Below, piece by piece: positions 62,801 through 64,000 of a stretch of 64,000 nt of DNA; position 1 is the first letter of the stretch; every line of letters starts with the position of its first letter. The stretch lies in assembly GCA_004144175.1 (NCBI GenBank), contig SEFT01000006.1, forward strand, positions 62,001 through 126,000. Direction: 5' to 3'. Source of the DNA: Sphingobacteriales bacterium (GTDB lineage Bacteria > Bacteroidota > Bacteroidia > Chitinophagales > Chitinophagaceae). The notes beneath the pieces were generated by a model. The model worked only from the letters and a program-made list of their open reading frames with translations. It was not told the origin of the DNA and did not search any database. The translations under genes and the position numbers were made by a program.

Positions 62801-64000
62801 TGCTATACCGATACAACAGTGAGCATCATAGTTCCGTTCATTGCTGGTCTTAAGCATACCATCAATTGCGTGAGTGGTAGCGGCTATACAGTGAACCTGC
62901 TGGATAATTCTAACTTCTATCCGGGTGTTCCGTTGACGCATTCCTACTACCTGAACGGCGGTTTGCTTACCAACAATCCGGGTAACATGAGTGCTACGGC
63001 AACAGGCCTAGGTGCAGGTACTTATACGCTGACACAGATCGTAACATCAAGCGGCTATCCGGCTTGTACGGTATCGTACAACATTACGCTAGATACGCTG
63101 CCGGTTGCATCGTTCAATGTAACGACACCGCTGCCTGCCTGCGAAGACTGGGTAGATATTAATTTCGTCAACACCAGTACACCATCTTCATCCACGCCGC
63201 CGCTAACGGTACTCTGGAACTTTGGCGATGGTAGTACCAACAGCCAATGGAATGTACAGCGCAACTATGCTGCTGCCGGTAGCTACAATGTAACACTATC
63301 GGTAAGCAACGTATATGGTTGCAACAGTTTTGCCAACGTAACCGTACAGGTAGACTCTGACAAGCTGGATGGTCTGTTAACTTCCGCGCCTTCGGCACCT
63401 TGCCAGGGCGACCCGGTTACGGTAAGCTATGTACCTGGGGTCGGAACAGTATACCCAACCAGCTATACCTGGAACGAGACCGATAATGTGCTGTATTCCA
63501 ACATTCCTAGTTCATCCATTACAGTGTTTGAACCTGGTGGATACTGGGCAAATGGTACCAACAGCATCGGTTGTATCGTAAACACACCGATACATGTGGT
63601 AGACATCACGCAGGTACCGCCTGCCGTTATCACAGGCGACTCCAGCCAATGTGTGGATGGCGAATTCACGTTGAATGGCTGGGCAGGTGACAACATCACT
63701 AACTACGTATGGATCATCGATGGTGTGGCAGGCCCAATGGGCAATACGCCTACGCTCGACCAGGTGTTCAGCACACCGGGCGCCCATACCTACAGGGTGG
63801 TGATATTTGTACCAAAACCGGGTGGTGGCTATTGCACCGATACCAGCGATGTATTCATCGTTGTTATCAACCCGCTGCCGCCTGCGCCATGGCCTACGTT
63901 CAGCATCCTGAACTGCAACACATACCAGATACAGCTGAGCGCTACCAACACGCAGCCAGGTACGTTTACCTGGAGCAATGGGGCATCGGGCACTCCGGTA
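59807..64000 (+). CDS. Giant PKD-rich secreted protein (3' end outside window)
   Basis: At least 1398 residues with no stop before the right edge. Starts ATG 59807 or 59816 both precede a signal peptide (SSLLGVIFVLCFSLLARGQ). The visible part is a string of about 80-100-residue immunoglobulin-like domains. PKD motifs are WDFGDGT (near 60628), WDYGDGPP (62150) and WNFGDGS (63220), and many units open with a Cys-containing strand such as CPSVVCEGD, VCSGTP or CQGDP. This is the usual build of Bacteroidota T9SS adhesins that end in a sorting domain; that end lies beyond the window. It shares no near-identical repeats with the adhesin at 30400. Function: probably surface attachment or gliding (inference). 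Confidence 0.9.
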   Translation, partial: MKTMRRTHMSSLLGVIFVLCFSLLARGQTPIPIFGDNTVCKGDTATYSVTPTPGLTYSWSTTFQGNVSALGSSNATVTWIGTGSGTVYAYGIDSLGDTIQAGNLVVAISPLPVPYITSNAQVGCQQLAGDSTKKGEQGRQLPPEILDDANGCPKVCEYSTVTYYAHDQPGTTYTWDVAGEVSFADMGDSCIVTWGPAGPGTVTVIATNAQGCVASKDICIEIIHRPRAIFYTKPDSTYNDNTTANLLNVCLGDNIIFHNISTGTTGSPIMTCYWDFGDGTVLPTGGPPSSVTHSYSSPGTYTVMLVVTNACNCRDTARMQIDVQPIPGVKITCPSVVCEGDTAGYKVHVPCGMYLWSVEGGTILNTPAYTDSIDVVWNNVDTTGFGYVIFDGAPCGGVCPGKTIIKVPVIKQNGHISGPLIVCPNKQYIYRLPQWPTTDFVWSVTTSTGATLLPTDQRNEIVVNTANPGTIVLKCNYTNTMLGCGGTATVIIQVQPAVSIIGPDKMCHKDTGNWTLSTGVGNWTLTLPGGGTYNVPSSSSFSYVFNTLGTYSLSVSGAFCAPDAIGFTVLPLPAPPDSLTGPNVACSGIPTQYFAKNPIPGTTFKWSAVTGTVNNATGPSTYANFTGTGPWVISVQRQETGGAHCLSAPISKTVASPVPNFNITGLDSPCQSTSHSYSIGYTDGDTYEWSIVPSTLGSVTSGITTPSATVLWNNVTSPGQTAKLIVKVRKCTSFYYDTLDVFVMAAPIITVAVDSDSVCSGTPVNFTVSSTPGLTGWTSITWDYGDGPPLPGGLSQGHTYTTTGATTNIAFTATVTIVDANGCATVSAAASPVWVKPAPVAHVSPDGPFVFCNPPVNINLVATVTSGIGATTNYAWSPGPSGPFANSMTATTFGSYSCTVTNSNGCSATSNVVSIIQACDTPCGPGTPPVLTVTPTLTSCGHVAITASSTGGFSPQWVYPPNSISPVVTATSFDADYDVAGNYQFRYIVFYVNNTGDTCYTDTTVSIIVPFIAGLKHTINCVSGSGYTVNLLDNSNFYPGVPLTHSYYLNGGLLTNNPGNMSATATGLGAGTYTLTQIVTSSGYPACTVSYNITLDTLPVASFNVTTPLPACEDWVDINFVNTSTPSSSTPPLTVLWNFGDGSTNSQWNVQRNYAAAGSYNVTLSVSNVYGCNSFANVTVQVDSDKLDGLLTSAPSAPCQGDPVTVSYVPGVGTVYPTSYTWNETDNVLYSNIPSSSITVFEPGGYWANGTNSIGCIVNTPIHVVDITQVPPAVITGDSSQCVDGEFTLNGWAGDNITNYVWIIDGVAGPMGNTPTLDQVFSTPGAHTYRVVIFVPKPGGGYCTDTSDVFIVVINPLPPAPWPTFSILNCNTYQIQLSATNTQPGTFTWSNGASGTPV

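Noticed and set aside
1-64000. Insertion sequences, prophage, tRNA, rRNA
   Set aside because: No transposase or integrase frame, no terminal repeats and no cloverleaf or rRNA-like stretch was seen in the intergenic DNA.

Overview
The window looks like chromosomal DNA of a Bacteroidota bacterium, most likely near the family Chitinophagaceae (inference). Several proteins end in type IX secretion (T9SS) sorting domains. There are SprB, HYR and PKD surface modules, sensor kinases with periplasmic beta-propellers, LytTR response regulators, an OMP_b-brl_3 type outer-membrane barrel, and promoter boxes resembling the Bacteroidota TAnnTTTG -7 element. I see no rRNA, tRNA, CRISPR array, insertion sequence or prophage.

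Layout. 1-4.1 kb: the end of a T9SS protein, a coiled-coil secreted protein and an S8 protease with a T9SS tail. 4.4-12.1 kb: a lipoprotein alpha-2-macroglobulin abutting a PBP1C gene (the yfhM-pbpC pair). 12.4-16.2 kb: a LytS-like propeller kinase and a LytTR regulator. 16.2-22.2 kb: a MacB-like ABC ATPase/permease on the minus strand, divergent from an NtrC-type sigma-54 activator and its NtrB-like kinase. 22.3-29.2 kb: a small secreted protein, an outer-membrane barrel, a propeller HisKA_2 kinase and a second LytTR regulator. 29.4-42.3 kb: an unknown secreted protein and a 3958-residue T9SS surface protein. 42.4 kb: a secreted protein built from 25-residue repeats. 43.1-50.6 kb: a phosphorelay cluster (REC-PAS kinase, triple-REC hybrid kinase, single-domain REC) with CheR and CheB enzymes but no chemoreceptor or CheA. 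50.7-56.6 kb (minus strand): a second, very large alpha-2-macroglobulin carrying an internal carboxypeptidase-regulatory/TonB-plug-like insert. 57.2-59.4 kb: a DUF4838-type gene broken by one frameshift. 59.8 kb to the right edge: the start of a giant PKD-rich secreted protein.

How the genes may work together. Two regulatory links are readable in the DNA. First, TGTyCG-N4-CGrACA palindromes lie about 110 bp upstream of the inferred sigma-54 start sites of both the ABC operon and the 22.3-kb operon, so the sigma-54 activator at 19.5 kb probably controls both. Second, a 9-12-9 direct repeat matching the LytTR consensus lies in front of the secreted-protein/giant-adhesin pair, directly downstream of the LytTR regulator at 28.5 kb. 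Together these suggest a cascade: envelope signal, sigma-54 system, barrel plus kinase/LytTR regulator, then surface adhesin. A third candidate system is the CheR/CheB pair beside a hybrid kinase whose GAF-HisKA coiled coil carries an MCP-like S-x-x-E-E-x-x-A motif.

Limits: all family names come from reading motifs, with no database search. Promoter and operator calls are pattern matches.
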